Shown here piece by piece: positions 53,342 to 62,500 of a DNA stretch of 64,000 bases. Under the pieces are notes generated by a model. That model made no database searches, was not told where the DNA came from, and saw only the letters and a program-made list of their open reading frames with translations. This DNA is from Candidatus Obscuribacterales bacterium. GTDB taxonomy: Bacteria; Cyanobacteriota; Vampirovibrionia; Obscuribacterales; Obscuribacteraceae. The translations under genes were made by a program, and so were the position numbers. Every line of letters begins with the position of its first letter. Within the stretch, counting starts at the first letter, position 1. The stretch spans positions 1 to 64,000 of the forward strand of contig JAIETZ010000009.1 of the NCBI GenBank assembly GCA_019744775.1, read 5' to 3'.

Positions 53342-53922
53342 TGGCTCTCTGGAAAGCATGAGCTGAGCAGACTCAGAATTATAGATAAGCAACCAATGGT
53401 AATCAGCACCCAATTCCCTTTAGTGAATTTACTGTTGATTTCACAATTAGGATCTGCCGTGAGATTGAGATCGTTAATGTACTTCTGAACGAATAATAGT
53501 GGGACAAAAGCAAGCAACCCCACAAAATCTAAAATCATTGTCGAGTGACTAAGCATCGTATTTAACTTGGTGTCAGCCATCACAGTCGGCATCTTTTCCA
53601 AGTATTCTGCAATTACTCCAGCCAAAAAAATGATAAGCCAACTTACATAGATACGAATAGGAGAAAAGCTTTCCGCAAATCCCATCGATGTGCCAGTATC
53701 ACGAATTTCTAGCAGCAACGAATGCAAATACAGCGGACTAAACCAAGATCGCATGAAAGGCAGAACTTTCTTTTTCTTGATGTTGCTGACATACAACCAA
53801 TTTTTAAACGTCCACCACAACAAATAAAAGTTGAGGGTGCAGACCGACATAACGGTCAATTTAAATCTTGAAACAGGAAAGAAGCAAGGTGTCTTTGCTG
53901 CCACAATGGTGCTTGTCGTCAT
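53332..53922 (-). CDS. Four-helix membrane protein, uncharacterised family
   Basis: The 196-residue protein has about four hydrophobic helices (about 22-42, 88-110, 127-147 and 170-190). Its N-terminal motif FPVSRFKLTVMSVCTLNFYLLWWTFKNW, then FMRSWFSPLYLHSLL, is what I recall from an unnamed bacterial integral membrane family, so the fold is probably conserved although the function is not known. Its 3' end overlaps the pseudo-signal-peptidase gene by 10 bp, so the two are translationally coupled and may form a membrane complex (inference). There are 134 bp to the upstream GT51 gene on the same strand. Confidence 0.75.
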   Translation of the reverse strand: MTTSTIVAAKTPCFFPVSRFKLTVMSVCTLNFYLLWWTFKNWLYVSNIKKKKVLPFMRSWFSPLYLHSLLLEIRDTGTSMGFAESFSPIRIYVSWLIIFLAGVIAEYLEKMPTVMADTKLNTMLSHSTMILDFVGLLAFVPLLFVQKYINDLNLTADPNCEINSKFTKGNWVLITIGCLSIILSLLSSCFPESQCP

Positions 53923-54056
53923 TTAAGTAGCTTCTCCTTGGTGTTTGGCAAAGAAATTTGATCCGCTCAACAAGTATGGACCGAGCGTGTTTACCGAATT
54001 TCAGTATATTAGCAAATTGGACAATGAGGATCTTTAGGAATAGATTCTGAACATGT

Positions 54057-54929
54057 CTAGGCGCCATTGGCGGTGGCGAGCGCGTTTGAGAGCACATAGT
54101 TAACCTCAGCCTGTAGTCGTTTTGAGAAAAGAACCTCGCGATTTGCCTGCGTTGCTTGCTCTTTATTTATGTATCCGTATTCGGTCATCATTCGTATAAC
54201 TTGATGCTGTCGGGCTCTCGCAGCAGGAAGATTCTCCTTGAGACTGAGTATTGAAGGAGATCGGATCAATCCAGCCAAAAATGCTGACTGAGCTATAGAC
54301 AGATTCGCTGCTGGCACCCCAAAATATGACTTTGAAGCAGCTTCAATTCCGTAAGCGCCACGACCAAAATAGATGGTATTGAGATATGCTTCCAGAATTT
54401 GTTTTTTTGTATACCTATCTTCGAGCTCCACCGCCAAAATCAACTGACTGAATTTTCTCCTTGCTGTGCGCTCTTCTTGGTCCAAGAAGCCGATCTTTGC
54501 CAACTGCTGGCTAATCGTTGACGCACCCTCGATCATGTTTCCGGCTTTTATATTGTCAATTCCTGCTCTGATCAATCCTAGCGAATCAATTCCACGGTGT
54601 TCATAAAATCGATGATCCTCTGCAGCTAACACCGCCAATTGCATCCACTTTGATATCTTTTCAAGCCTCGCATTCCTAAGACCAGAACCATGCGACTCAG
54701 ACTCTATGGTCGATAGATCAGCGGGCGGTACCTTCAGATATGTTGACAATAGTGGCAGTCCTAGGACTCGTAACAACAGCAGTGTCGTGATACCACACAG
54801 TAAAAGCCACAAAACCATATTAACTTTGCGATTCAGTCGTCTCACATCACTCAACCTTCCGAAGCCATCCAGATTTGGAGACGAATTGAAATTGGGACGG
54901 CTCAAATGTGCTTGCCAAAGCGGCGCCAA
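54057..54929 (-). CDS. Monofunctional GT51 peptidoglycan transglycosylase
   Basis: The protein polymerises lipid II into glycan strands at the outer face of the inner membrane. After a soluble tail and one transmembrane helix (about 38-62), the GT51 domain shows the catalytic Glu104 in LAAEDHRFYEHRG, EGASTISQQLAK, the RRKFSQLILAVELE block, LEAYLNTIYFGRGAYGIEAA and SLSIAQSAFLAGLIRSPS-like sequence (here AANLSIAQSAFLAGLIRSP). There is no transpeptidase domain, so it is MtgA-like or a PBP1 derivative cut after GT51. The in-frame start at 54929 is a TTG without a Shine-Dalgarno sequence; an ATG at 54818 just before the helix is the alternative. Confidence 0.86.
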   Translation of the reverse strand: MAPLWQAHLSRPNFNSSPNLDGFGRLSDVRRLNRKVNMVLWLLLCGITTLLLLRVLGLPLLSTYLKVPPADLSTIESESHGSGLRNARLEKISKWMQLAVLAAEDHRFYEHRGIDSLGLIRAGIDNIKAGNMIEGASTISQQLAKIGFLDQEERTARRKFSQLILAVELEDRYTKKQILEAYLNTIYFGRGAYGIEAASKSYFGVPAANLSIAQSAFLAGLIRSPSILSLKENLPAARARQHQVIRMMTEYGYINKEQATQANREVLFSKRLQAEVNYVLSNALATANGA

Positions 54930-55038
54930 ATGGTAATGAGTGTTTTATTTGATTTATCATTTGATGCCATGAAGATTATGCACTTAGAATATAGCATCTA
55001 ATGGACCCTCAACAGCTCGGAACAATAGAAGCGTCACC

Positions 55039-55602
55039 ATGAACAAATTTAATTCAGAGCAATTCAAAGAAAAACTTATGTACGGTTGGAGAATGTTTTT
55101 CTTTGGTTGGCTAGGTGCAATGAGTGTCATCGTTGCAGTGGTACTGTTAATCACATGCTCGTTTTCTCTTTGTTCCCTTCCATCGGACAGTGACCTTATT
55201 TCACAGTTTCAAAAGAAAAAGCCTGTTCTTCTCAAACTTCTCGAAATGTCCAACGAAGATGAAGATTTTGGCAAAATTACTAGAGAATATCTTGGCCCTG
55301 CTTGGGTTGGAGGCATGCCCAAGGATAGATGGCAAACTTACCGCGAGCTGTTCGACTCATTAGGACTGCGCTATGGAGTAGAGCGCTTTGATAATGACGA
55401 TGTTCTTTTCGTAGTAGCCACTAATCTAGCTGGTGATGCGAAAGGATACGCTCATCTTTCGCACCCTCCAAAACGGTTGGTTTCCAGCCTGAAGGATTCA
55501 TCGTTGTTTGGTTTTTGGCACGACAATCCTAGTCTCGGTGGTGGACCAGCGTACCGAGAAATTCAAGATGGTTGGTATCTATGTCGCACAATTCAGTTTT
55601 AG
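55039..55602 (+). CDS. Membrane-anchored protein with the repeated domain of the gene at 56244
   Basis: The 187-residue protein has one transmembrane helix (18-42) and an outer domain (about 52-187). By eye this matches the domain that occurs twice in the gene at 56244: FQKKKPVLLKLLEM, WQTYRELFDSLGL, DVLFVVATN, and the end REIQDGWYLCRTI. The KGYAHLSHPP segment (KGY, then PP, then L..SL) resembles an unnamed bacterial family I recall, usually a small lipoprotein-like protein. No catalytic residues are seen. It is the first of three co-oriented genes with 36 and 8 bp spacing. Divergent from the GT51 gene. Confidence 0.7.
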   Translation: MNKFNSEQFKEKLMYGWRMFFFGWLGAMSVIVAVVLLITCSFSLCSLPSDSDLISQFQKKKPVLLKLLEMSNEDEDFGKITREYLGPAWVGGMPKDRWQTYRELFDSLGLRYGVERFDNDDVLFVVATNLAGDAKGYAHLSHPPKRLVSSLKDSSLFGFWHDNPSLGGGPAYREIQDGWYLCRTIQF

Positions 55603-55638
55603 CCACATAACACGCTAATTGGAGATGTTTAAAGAGTC

Positions 55639-56235
55639 ATGAAACCTATCAATGCTGCTCAAATCGCAAGACACATATCCAAAATTGCAACAATTGGGAT
55701 CTTGGGATGGACGTCAGCATTGCTAACACTAGTTATCGCTCTAAGCTCTGGTTACAGTTTCATCAACCCGGCTTTTAATTCGTTTTTATACTACTCCCTG
55801 TTCCTTTGTCCAACGATACTCTTTATTTTCTTTGCTGCCTCAACACTACCAAAAGTTCTGAAAGTCATTGGCTGCTGTGTTCTTTTGCCGGTTTCATTGG
55901 TTTTTCTTCTAGGACTGCTCATGACCGGTCCTGATATTAGAACTATCCTTCGGGATAGGGTTGACCCATCAGATGAGTTCATTTGTTCAGTACCGCTTGG
56001 CTCCAGTAGAATCGCCGCCTATAGGACTAACGGTGGTGCTACAACGAACTTTGGAGTGGATATAATGCGACAGCGCTTTATTTTGCCAGGAATTAAACAT
56101 TCAGTAGGCGAACGCTACGAATATGGAGCAGCCGATGTTGAACTGGATCCCATAGACAAACTACAACTCAGATGCCACATATGTCCCACTGACGATGGCG
56201 TATTTTTGGAAGATTCGATAATTACTGCGCAATAG
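55639..56235 (+). CDS. Membrane protein of the YRTNGGATT-type uncharacterised family
   Basis: The 198-residue product has three to four hydrophobic helices within residues 15-110 and a C-terminal soluble part with the motif AYRTNGGATTNFGVDIMRQRFILPGIK. I recall this motif (YRTN-C/G-GATT-x-FG...LPG) from a widespread family of small envelope proteins without known function. Placement between two proteins that share a repeated domain, spaced by 36 and 8 bp, suggests one operon. I infer an envelope location, but no biochemical role can be stated. Confidence 0.7.
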   Translation: MKPINAAQIARHISKIATIGILGWTSALLTLVIALSSGYSFINPAFNSFLYYSLFLCPTILFIFFAASTLPKVLKVIGCCVLLPVSLVFLLGLLMTGPDIRTILRDRVDPSDEFICSVPLGSSRIAAYRTNGGATTNFGVDIMRQRFILPGIKHSVGERYEYGAADVELDPIDKLQLRCHICPTDDGVFLEDSIITAQ

Positions 56236-56243
56236 GACTAAAC

Positions 56244-57740
56244 ATGTCACCTCAATACCTTGACTCATCTGAAACAACACTTCAAATGAGTAATGCACAA
56301 ATTTTTTTATATGGCGTTTTTGCAGCAATCGTTGCGCTTTGCTTTACTTGCTGTACTTCCATAGGCTTCTGGCAGTTGAGCAGGCTTGATTCCGAATCCG
56401 AAAACGATTTTAATCAATCCAATAATGTTCAAACCAACATTGACGAGTCGGCTTTGAATGCCAGCTTGTTGAAATACTTTGGTCACTCAAATTCTACGCA
56501 CATTGAACACAGGCTACTCAAGCCCTATATCGACCCGTATAAAAATGCCTGTTACCCTTGGGTATATTTATTCGACAAGACCAAGCTATTATCACAAGGC
56601 ATCACAGAGGTACATGGTGGTAAGACAGATTTACGCATTACTAAATTTGTGAATTCAAAGATGATAGTGGAAGAGCCAGCTTTTGCTGCCGACCTAGTGC
56701 CTGGTTATGCGTCAATAAAACTGTTCAAAATTGCACGTCGAGCCGAACCTCAACTCACGAGCATGAAGAATGCATCTGAGCTCAAGCAGATTTTCCAACA
56801 GAACGAATCGATCTTTGAAAAAGTCAAAGAAATGCTTGCATCGGAAAAAGCCATTAATAGAGTGAGCTTCTGTCATATCAATGATATTTGGATACCGGAC
56901 TATCCAGAACTACCATCGCGAAAAGATACAATTTTGCCTACAAAGCGCTACAACGAGTACCTAACGCTACTTGATCAATGTCAGTGCGTGTCTGTATCGT
57001 ACGGTTCTGAAATAGGGCGCCGTCTACCAACTTCCGGTAATGAGATTTGGTTTCAAATGTGGCAATCGTTAACTGGTCAGCAGCTAGCAGAATGGATTGT
57101 GTACTCCAAAGATGGTTCCATTCCGAAAAATTCGCTTAAACAAGGTAGCATAGACTCATTTGTACCTAGAGATAAAAACCACAGATGGGTTGCTGTGCCC
57201 ATTAATACAAATTGGTATATCGTGCGCGGTTATCGCGCCAATCCATTAGGCACACCGGATGAGTACAGCCCATCTGACGAATGGTTAAGGACCTTATATC
57301 GTGACCAAAAGAATAAATTGGCAGAACTTGCAGATATGCTTGCTCGCGACAGATCGCTTCAGGCAGTCGAGCCTGACTATGTTCAAGCGTGGAAGTCCAG
57401 CAGGCTACCAATAAATAAAGCTATAGAGCAAGGAATCATAACGTCTTCCCGACATCAAAAATACTTTGACCTCTTAGTATCACTTCGTTGCATAAGTTGT
57501 GGTTTCGAGTCCGAAACATCTAAAAACAACACAAACGAACTTTGGTACTACTTCTGGATGTCCAATCATAATAAAGCGGGCAAGTTTCTCGTCTTCAATA
57601 AATCAGGACGATTGCCGTCTGGGTGCACTGAGGTAACCAGCACGGACATAGGGGATTTCAGGCATTCAAAGGAGACGCTGTATAAATGCGTAAGGATTGG
57701 ACCTCAATGGTTTATTGTGTCCGCGGTTTGGGCCGAGTAG
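56244..57740 (+). CDS. Membrane-anchored protein with two tandem copies of an uncharacterised domain
   Basis: The 498-residue protein has a transmembrane helix at 19-43, an additional domain to about 170, then two tandem copies of one domain, about 181-327 and 350-494. Matching landmarks are FEKVKEMLA / LAELADMLA, KRYNEYLTLL / RHQKYFDLL, NEIWFQMWQS / NELWYYFWMS, WIVYSKDGSIP / FLVFNKSGRLP and NTNWYIV / PQWFIV. The gene at 55039 carries a third copy. Duplication and divergence within one operon is evident; the copies share no recognisable catalytic residues and could be binding domains. It follows 55639 by 8 bp. Confidence 0.72.
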   Translation: MSPQYLDSSETTLQMSNAQIFLYGVFAAIVALCFTCCTSIGFWQLSRLDSESENDFNQSNNVQTNIDESALNASLLKYFGHSNSTHIEHRLLKPYIDPYKNACYPWVYLFDKTKLLSQGITEVHGGKTDLRITKFVNSKMIVEEPAFAADLVPGYASIKLFKIARRAEPQLTSMKNASELKQIFQQNESIFEKVKEMLASEKAINRVSFCHINDIWIPDYPELPSRKDTILPTKRYNEYLTLLDQCQCVSVSYGSEIGRRLPTSGNEIWFQMWQSLTGQQLAEWIVYSKDGSIPKNSLKQGSIDSFVPRDKNHRWVAVPINTNWYIVRGYRANPLGTPDEYSPSDEWLRTLYRDQKNKLAELADMLARDRSLQAVEPDYVQAWKSSRLPINKAIEQGIITSSRHQKYFDLLVSLRCISCGFESETSKNNTNELWYYFWMSNHNKAGKFLVFNKSGRLPSGCTEVTSTDIGDFRHSKETLYKCVRIGPQWFIVSAVWAE

Positions 57741-57776
57741 ATTAACCTAGACTGATGAAATTGGTGCGTCACAAAA

Positions 57777-58103
57777 TTAACGAACCTCTGGGATTAGCAA
57801 ACGCGATTGAGCCGCTTTACATATCGACCGAGCCTCGGGTGATGGTGGACAATTATTTTGAACCTCGTCATTTAACTTGACCATGATCATCGGGGGATTT
57901 TCCAAATAGGAAAATAGGGTTTGGATTACTGGTGGCAAATAGCTCTGATCCAATTCGTATTTAAACGAATGTCTTTCACGGATCAGATTAGCCGAGAGAT
58001 CGACCGTAACATCAACCTGTCCTAATCTTTGACATTCGAACAACATTGAGAATTCCGGATCAGCAATGGAAAAACTACAATTACCCTGCAGAGTTTCATA
58101 CAT
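57777..58103 (-). CDS. Small unrecognised protein, possibly immunity-like
   Basis: The 108-residue product has the ORF ends and charge pattern of a real small protein but no family I can name. The N-terminus MYETLQGNCSFSIADPEF and the central segment FKYELDQSYLPPVIQTL resemble small WapI-like or other immunity-type proteins in general shape (beta-rich then a terminal helix). This is a weak impression. It lies on the minus strand next to a decayed ORF at 58141 and an IS3 remnant, in the accessory stretch before the RHS gene. Confidence 0.5.
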   Translation of the reverse strand: MYETLQGNCSFSIADPEFSMLFECQRLGQVDVTVDLSANLIRERHSFKYELDQSYLPPVIQTLFSYLENPPMIMVKLNDEVQNNCPPSPEARSICKAAQSRLLIPEVR

Positions 58104-58140
58104 TGTTAACGGCTTTTCAAAACCGTCGCTTTTTGGCTTC

Positions 58141-58350
58141 TTAGAGATGAGCTAACTGGGACTGGAGATACCTGCTAACAAATTGCTGTTGCCTAGTAAT
58201 TATTATGATCGCTGCGGAAAGCAACAGGCAATCGAACCGTGATTCAAATGTCCATTTTTTATGTTCATCGTTGCCATCCCTCAGCACATGAATAACCTGT
58301 GCCCATCTGGCAGGACTGCTCTTGCTCGGTAGTTCGTCTATGAGCTGCTC
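58141..58350 (-). pseudogene. Decayed ORF fragment
   Basis: On the minus strand a 69-codon open stretch ends with TAA at 58141-58143. It reads like protein (ARWAQVIHVLRDGNDEHKKW, then ESRFDCLLLSAAIII) but has no plausible start, and stop codons appear just upstream in the same frame (58351-58353, about 58370), where the sequence still looks coding. I interpret it as the 3' remnant of a broken gene of unknown family, next to the IS3 remnant. Without comparison this is only a moderate call. Confidence 0.45.
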
Positions 58351-58413
58351 TTATAAATTCTCGTCAAGCTAACTCACTCGATTAAGCCAAAACGCAGCGG
58401 TCTTCAAAAACCG

Positions 58414-58707
58414 ATGACACAGTATGCAAGTGAGATATTCAGAGCGGAGCTACAGTTTCGTGGCTGTGTACAGAGCATGAGCGAAAAAGGTAATTGTTGG
58501 GACAATGCTGTGGCCGAAAGCTTCTTTGGTTCGCTGAAGCGCGAAGCTATTTACCACTACCGCTTTGCCACCAAGTCTCAAGCAAAAGCCTGCATCTTTG
58601 ATTACGTCGAGGCCTTTTACAACAGATTTCGATTACATTCCGCGTTGAATTACTTAATGCGTTGTATTCGCTTTGCTCCGGTTCGCTTATTCGATTTCGT
58701 CCGGTGA
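58414..58707 (+). pseudogene. IS3-family transposase (OrfB) remnant
   Basis: The 97-codon ORF contains the C-terminal integrase signature of IS3-family OrfB: QYASEIFRAEL, MSEKGNCWDNAVAESFFGSLKREAIYHYRF with the catalytic Glu, and EAFYNRFRLHSALNYL. The first two catalytic Asp regions are missing because the ORF begins at the QYAS block, normally preceded by DRGSQ. After HSALNYL the sequence diverges (MRCIRFAPVRLFDF). It is a truncated, non-functional fragment. No terminal inverted repeats or target duplication were identified. Confidence 0.85.
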
Positions 58708-59132
58708 ACGCATACTTAACACCGACCCAAAAAGGTCAAAAAGTAGAAAAGGCGGCCTAGGCGTTCATTTCAGAACTCCGAGTCCGCCTAATCTAGGGAA
58801 GGACAAATTCCAATTCTCCAAAGTATCTGCTCCGCAGAACTTCTCGTAATTCATTGAAAACACTTGTTGATTCGTCCTACTAGTTGTTGCCTACTGTCGA
58901 TAAACCCATACAAGTTTAAGTTACTTTGTGTAGTATACTTTCAACTCTAAATGCATTGAACAGAGGCTTGAAAAGTCTAAGATTGCTATCATTGTCGCTG
59001 ATAGACATTAGTTATCAAAGATGTTAGACATGTATTTTTGTATAAGAAAATAACAGACACTTGCAAGGTTTGATTTGAGGGAACTTAGTCGGATTCAACT
59101 ATAAACCTTGAATGATATTAAGGACTTTCATA
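58708..59132. other. Intergenic region with possible IS scar
   Basis: No supported gene in these 425 bases. AGGCGG and CCGCCT (58750-58790 region) are short inverted arms that might mark an element end. A TATACT at 58934-58939 could serve as -10 box for the DUF1493 gene, but no good -35 precedes it. A 27-codon minus-strand frame near 58790-58875 looks protein-like but is too short to call. Confidence 0.4.
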
Positions 59133-59534
59133 ATGGAAAACCAAAATTCAAATTCAGAGGAAGCATTGATCGAACGCGTAAAAGCTTTCTTGGAAATCGA
59201 AGTCAATGCCAACCGTGCTGAACTTACTTCCGCGACCAGATTATTCCATGATCTAGGAGTAACAGGTGATGAAGCAAGTGATCTGCTCGTGCATTTTCAA
59301 AAAGAGTTCAACGTGGACATCAAAGATTTCTCGTTTGATGATCATTTTACGTGGGAAGTTCCGTTACTTTGGCCAATTGTTCCATTCTATTGGCCGTTAT
59401 TGCTAAATTCATCCTTTCGAAAACAAGTATTTCGATCTAGAAAGCGCACCGACTCGATGTTAATTCCTCTTACCGTCGCAGACCTAGCTAACGCAGCAAA
59501 AACGGGTCGTCTTCTCAGTCATTCACGTAATTAA
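59133..59534 (+). CDS. DUF1493 acyl-carrier-protein-like protein
   Basis: The 133-residue protein (ATG at 59133, AAGGA 8 nt upstream; a longer frame to 59112 is discarded) matches the DUF1493 family. It has an acyl-carrier-like helical start (EEALIERVKAFLEIEVNANRAELTSATRLFHDLGVTGDEASDLLVHF), then FNVDIKDFSFDDHF and the C-terminal PLTVADLANAAKTGRL. The Ser that carries phosphopantetheine in true ACPs (DSL) is absent here; the corresponding point reads GDEASD. It is therefore not an acyl carrier. The gene ends 45 bp before the stop of the RHS gene, in convergent orientation. Function unknown. Confidence 0.78.
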   Translation: MENQNSNSEEALIERVKAFLEIEVNANRAELTSATRLFHDLGVTGDEASDLLVHFQKEFNVDIKDFSFDDHFTWEVPLLWPIVPFYWPLLLNSSFRKQVFRSRKRTDSMLIPLTVADLANAAKTGRLLSHSRN

Positions 59535-59578
59535 AGGAAGCAACGGGAGTGGATAAATACCACCCCCGTCTTAACTAT

Positions 59579-62500
59579 TTACCGGAGTTGCCTCATTGTT
59601 GAACTAAATGCTTCATTTTCAGCATTCAGTTCAACCTTTCTTGCTAGTTCATTTATCACTATCTTACCAACTGCAATCGGGAAGGTAAACCTACGAGCCA
59701 ACGTAGAAATCTTGCCTGACATTGCTCCACCCTCCCAGAGTGATGGTGTATGAACCCTTATCCCAGGCGGAAACCGTTCGTCAGCAATTCCAGCAAGTCC
59801 ATTCAAGATTTGCGACGCTTTACCCGCTACTACCGAACCAGTTGTAGTCCAACCTCCCTTAGCACCTAGCACCATCGGCTTTGGCCACGGCATCAACATG
59901 GATGCTGATCCAACCAATACAGCATTATGCCGTAGATCAATATCAGCAATTGATGAGTTGTGTGCATCTTGATATTGAAGCGATAGCCTCTCTGAAACCG
60001 ATTGGCTAAGATGCGGGGGTGGCGGCGCTTGTGGAGCCCCGGCAACCGGAGCCGCCGAACCAGTGCTTGCAGGTGCTGCGTGCGCAGCTTGGCCAAACAG
60101 GGTCCAATACGCTAATGCTGCCATGCCTCCAAAAGCAAAGATCGGAAGCAGACTAAAACCGACAGCATAAGCTCCCAAACCAATGCCTGTGCCTAGGAGC
60201 AAGCCATGCCCGAAAGCCGCAGTGCCCGGTCCTATGGTTGAACCAGCACTAGCTGCAACTGAAACGCCTCCTTTTAACAAGGTGCTACCAATTTTTATGG
60301 CATCTTCAATGAAGAGTCCCGTTGAATCACTAAAATTAACCGGATTACTGCCAGCATATTCATAGAGATTCATTCCACCTTTATACCCAATCGGATCAGG
60401 CTGTAGGAATCGTCCAATCTTCGGTGAGTAGTGACGAGCTTTGTAGAAGTACAAACCCGTCTCTACCTCGAAGAATTGCCCGGTGTAGCCTATGCGAATG
60501 TCTGTCAACGAGCCAGAGACAAGTTGTCCATACGGCGCATAGACATTAACGCGCGTCGGCATTCCTGTCGAGTCCGTGGTCAGAATTGTCGAGCCGGTCT
60601 CGTCACCGTGCAGATAAGTGACAGTGCTTGTCCCGGCGTCAACAACAAAGAGACATTCATCGAGCGACATACCATACACATAGCGGCGGAGCAAATTGCC
60701 GGTCGTGTTGTCGTATTCTTCTATCCGTTGCATTCCGGAATAAAGATAGCGAGTTGCACTTGTGCTGGTTGTCTTCAGTGCCAGCCTGCCAAATGGGTCG
60801 TACTTATATGCAACTGTTCCGCTAGGTGTTGTTACCGATATGAGCCTGCTTTCGAGGTCATAAGCATAGGTGTTGGTGCCATCGCTAACCAAGCAACCAT
60901 TGTCGTCATAGGTGTATGTTGCACTATCAACTGACGGATACTGATTTAAGTTATTGGCAGATCCATAAGTAATGGTGGTTGCAAGACTTGGCTGCCACAA
61001 GAAATTGCTATTGCTTGCTCTCTTGCTTTGGCTTTGCCCAGCGTCATTTCTTGAATAACCAAAATCAACTCTTGACGGCGTGCCAAGTGTTGTATTTGGT
61101 TTCAAGCCACCAATAGTCATGCCGACAAGATTGTCCACCTTATCATAGCTGTAGCCTTGACCAGTACCATTGCCGTTTGTCTGAGACATTCTTCTAGAAG
61201 CTGTGTCATACGCAAAAGCAACACTTGCGTTGAAGCCGGATACAGAAGTCAATCTGTCCAGTTGATCAAACACGTGCGTTACGTTATTACCACTACCTGG
61301 ATAAGCAAGAGTGGTGACGTTGCCGTTTTTGTCCATGGTGGCAGTTACAGTCTTGCCATCAGGATATCCTTCTTGATACATACGCCCTGCAGCGTCATAT
61401 GCAAGAGAGAATGTGCCGGTGGATGGATCACCAGTGACAGTCGGTGTTGATACCGTCAGCGTCCTTCCAGCTAGGTCGTAGGTGTAACTAACAACAGCAC
61501 CTGAGCTTGGCGTTTTAGTGACCAGCCTGTTGAGGCGGTCATACGCAAAGCCGTAAGTAATTTCAGCTCTTGTTGTAGCCGAAAGAACATTATCGAGATT
61601 GTCATAGGTAACAGATTCGAGCGTTGAATCAGGATATGCAGTCTCAATAGGTCTGTCGAAGCCGTCGTAGGTGTATTGAGTTGTGTTGTTGTTGGCGTCT
61701 TTGACTGACTGGACTTTGCCGTTGGTTGTGTACGTCAGCGTCTGCTGCACTTCCCCATCGACAGAGCTTGTAAGCGGTCTGCTAATAGCATCGAAAGTAG
61801 ATGTAGCAGCATGACCAAGAGCGTCAGTGACTTTAGACACGCGGCGCAAGTTGTCGTATTCGTAGCGGGTGGGAATAGCCTGGCTGCCTTCGCCGACATT
61901 AACAGGACCGACAACAGTTGCCACCTTATCATCGATGGTGAAAGTTGTTGTAGTTACCTGAGTGTTGGAGTCGGTTGATGCCAGGCTGCGCGTTTGAATG
62001 ACATTGCCGTTGGCATCGTAAGTCATATACGCTGCTTGATTTTGTGGCGATGGACCTGTCACTTGTGTTGGTTGCCTGTTGGCGTTGTAGGCGGTTGTCG
62101 TGACATTGCCTTTGGGATCAGTCGACGTCAGCATATTGCCTACAGAGTCGTAGGTAAATTGACTCTGAATGTTCAGTCCGCTTGGATTAATGCTTGTAGA
62201 AAGCAAGTCATGCGTTACTGAGTCATAGCTGTTGCTTGTGACAATGCCTGTCGGGTCAGTTGTAGTGAGCACCTGTCCGAAAGTATTGTAGGTGTAGGCA
62301 GTTGTCGGCTGAGTGCCGCCAATAGTTGCTGCCGGCTGCACAACTTGCGTTACTTTGCCTGCGCCGTTTTGCCCAACTCCTGCATATGACTTAGACGTCA
62401 CCCGGCTTTGCGGATCAGTCACGGTGGCAACTTGGCTTGTCCAGGTTGAGTCATAGGTCATTGTGGTGGTGCGGCTACTTAATCCAGAGCTTGGCTTGGG

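Noticed and set aside
58790-58875. 27-codon protein-like minus-strand frame between the IS3 remnant and DUF1493
   Set aside because: Too short and bounded by stops; insufficient to call even as a pseudogene.
59133-59534. DUF1493 gene as the immunity partner of the RHS tip
   Set aside because: It is convergent rather than downstream on the same strand, and the family is not known to me as an immunity protein.
60431-60934. Long open frames on the plus strand opposite the RHS gene
   Set aside because: They follow the periodic YD-repeat codon pattern of the opposite strand and show no protein features or ribosome sites.
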